Shown: piece after piece, positions 56,861 through 56,922 of the stretch
Position numbering within the stretch: position 1 is the stretch's first letter
How the letters are laid out: each line of letters opens with the position of its first letter
Assembly: GCA_900545345.1 (NCBI GenBank)
Contig: UQYQ01000015.1
Location: 1 to 56,922, forward strand
Direction of reading: 5' to 3'
Origin: an uncultured Ruminococcus sp.
GTDB lineage: Bacteria; Bacillota; Clostridia; Oscillospirales; Ruminococcaceae
Length of the DNA stretch: 56,922 nt
The notes under the pieces: generated by a model
Database searches by the model: none
What the model saw: the letters and a program-made list of their open reading frames with translations, nothing else
Told to the model about the DNA's origin: nothing
Made by a program: the position numbers and the translations under genes

Positions 56861-56922
56861 AATCCTATGGGGTATTATGCGAAGGTGACAGTAAAGAGGA
56901 TTGACATAATATCGCATAAAAT

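Overview
The window is AT-rich (roughly 35-37% GC by eye) and looks like chromosome from a spore-forming, anaerobic Gram-positive of the Oscillospiraceae/Ruminococcus type. Supporting signs are a secreted papain-like protease carrying a type I dockerin, a BspA-type leucine-rich-repeat surface protein, dipicolinate synthase (dpaAB), a CwlD-like spore-cortex amidase, a CotJC-type catalase remnant, class 1B dihydroorotate dehydrogenase (pyrK-pyrD), AddAB, and Firmicute-type gene order (dprA-topA-trmFO, plsX-rnc-smc-ftsY, rdgB-yhbY-nadD/yqeK-rsfS). The species call is inference.

Layout. 1-945: end of an rRNA operon (23S 3' end, 5S), a decayed tRNA-Asn copy and an intact tRNA-Asn. 983-5106: a small accessory block with divergent secreted proteins (dockerin protease; LRR protein with an HExxH zinc motif), bracketed by two near-identical 'CCA + hairpin' sequences and followed by tRNA-Lys. 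5268-9463: nadA, an NSS-family sodium symporter and dpaA-dpaB. 9497-13257: uridine-kinase-like gene, rpe, a MecA-like adaptor and an anchored SGNH hydrolase. 13397-18272: ABC-F ATPase, a PadR-DUF1700-DUF4097-PspC envelope-stress-type operon and an unlisted 58-aa gene. 18360-22786: pyridoxamine kinase-pyrK-pyrD, a secreted transglutaminase-like protein and a small membrane protein. 22800-31028: addB, addA and an AraC regulator. 31053-32462: infC-rpmI-rplT with an attenuator leader. 32504-51094: a long housekeeping run (rRNA methylase, dprA, topA, trmFO, plsX, rnc, radical SAM, smc, ftsY, Spx-like, rdgB, yhbY, nadD-yqeK fusion, rsfS, leuS). 51105-54288: rpsU with a structured leader, cwlD, two hypotheticals and a FabG-like reductase. 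54291-56922: the 3' part of a CotJC-type manganese catalase gene cut by an element carrying a large serine recombinase; the element runs past the window edge.

Most unusual points. (1) A ~131-bp sequence occurs twice, 36 kb apart, directly ahead of the start codons of two unrelated genes (uridine-kinase-like; Spx/ArsC-like). It is about 95% identical, folds into several hairpins, and one helix shows a compensatory base-pair change between the copies. It looks like a portable RNA leader carrying its own ribosome binding site. (2) A serine-recombinase element interrupts cotJC at a conserved active-site region, a layout like developmentally excised 'skin' elements. (3) cwlD has its ribosome binding site buried in a perfect 13-bp stem. 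(4) The rpsU leader contains two long helices that cross each other. All structures are read by eye, with no folding software or database search.
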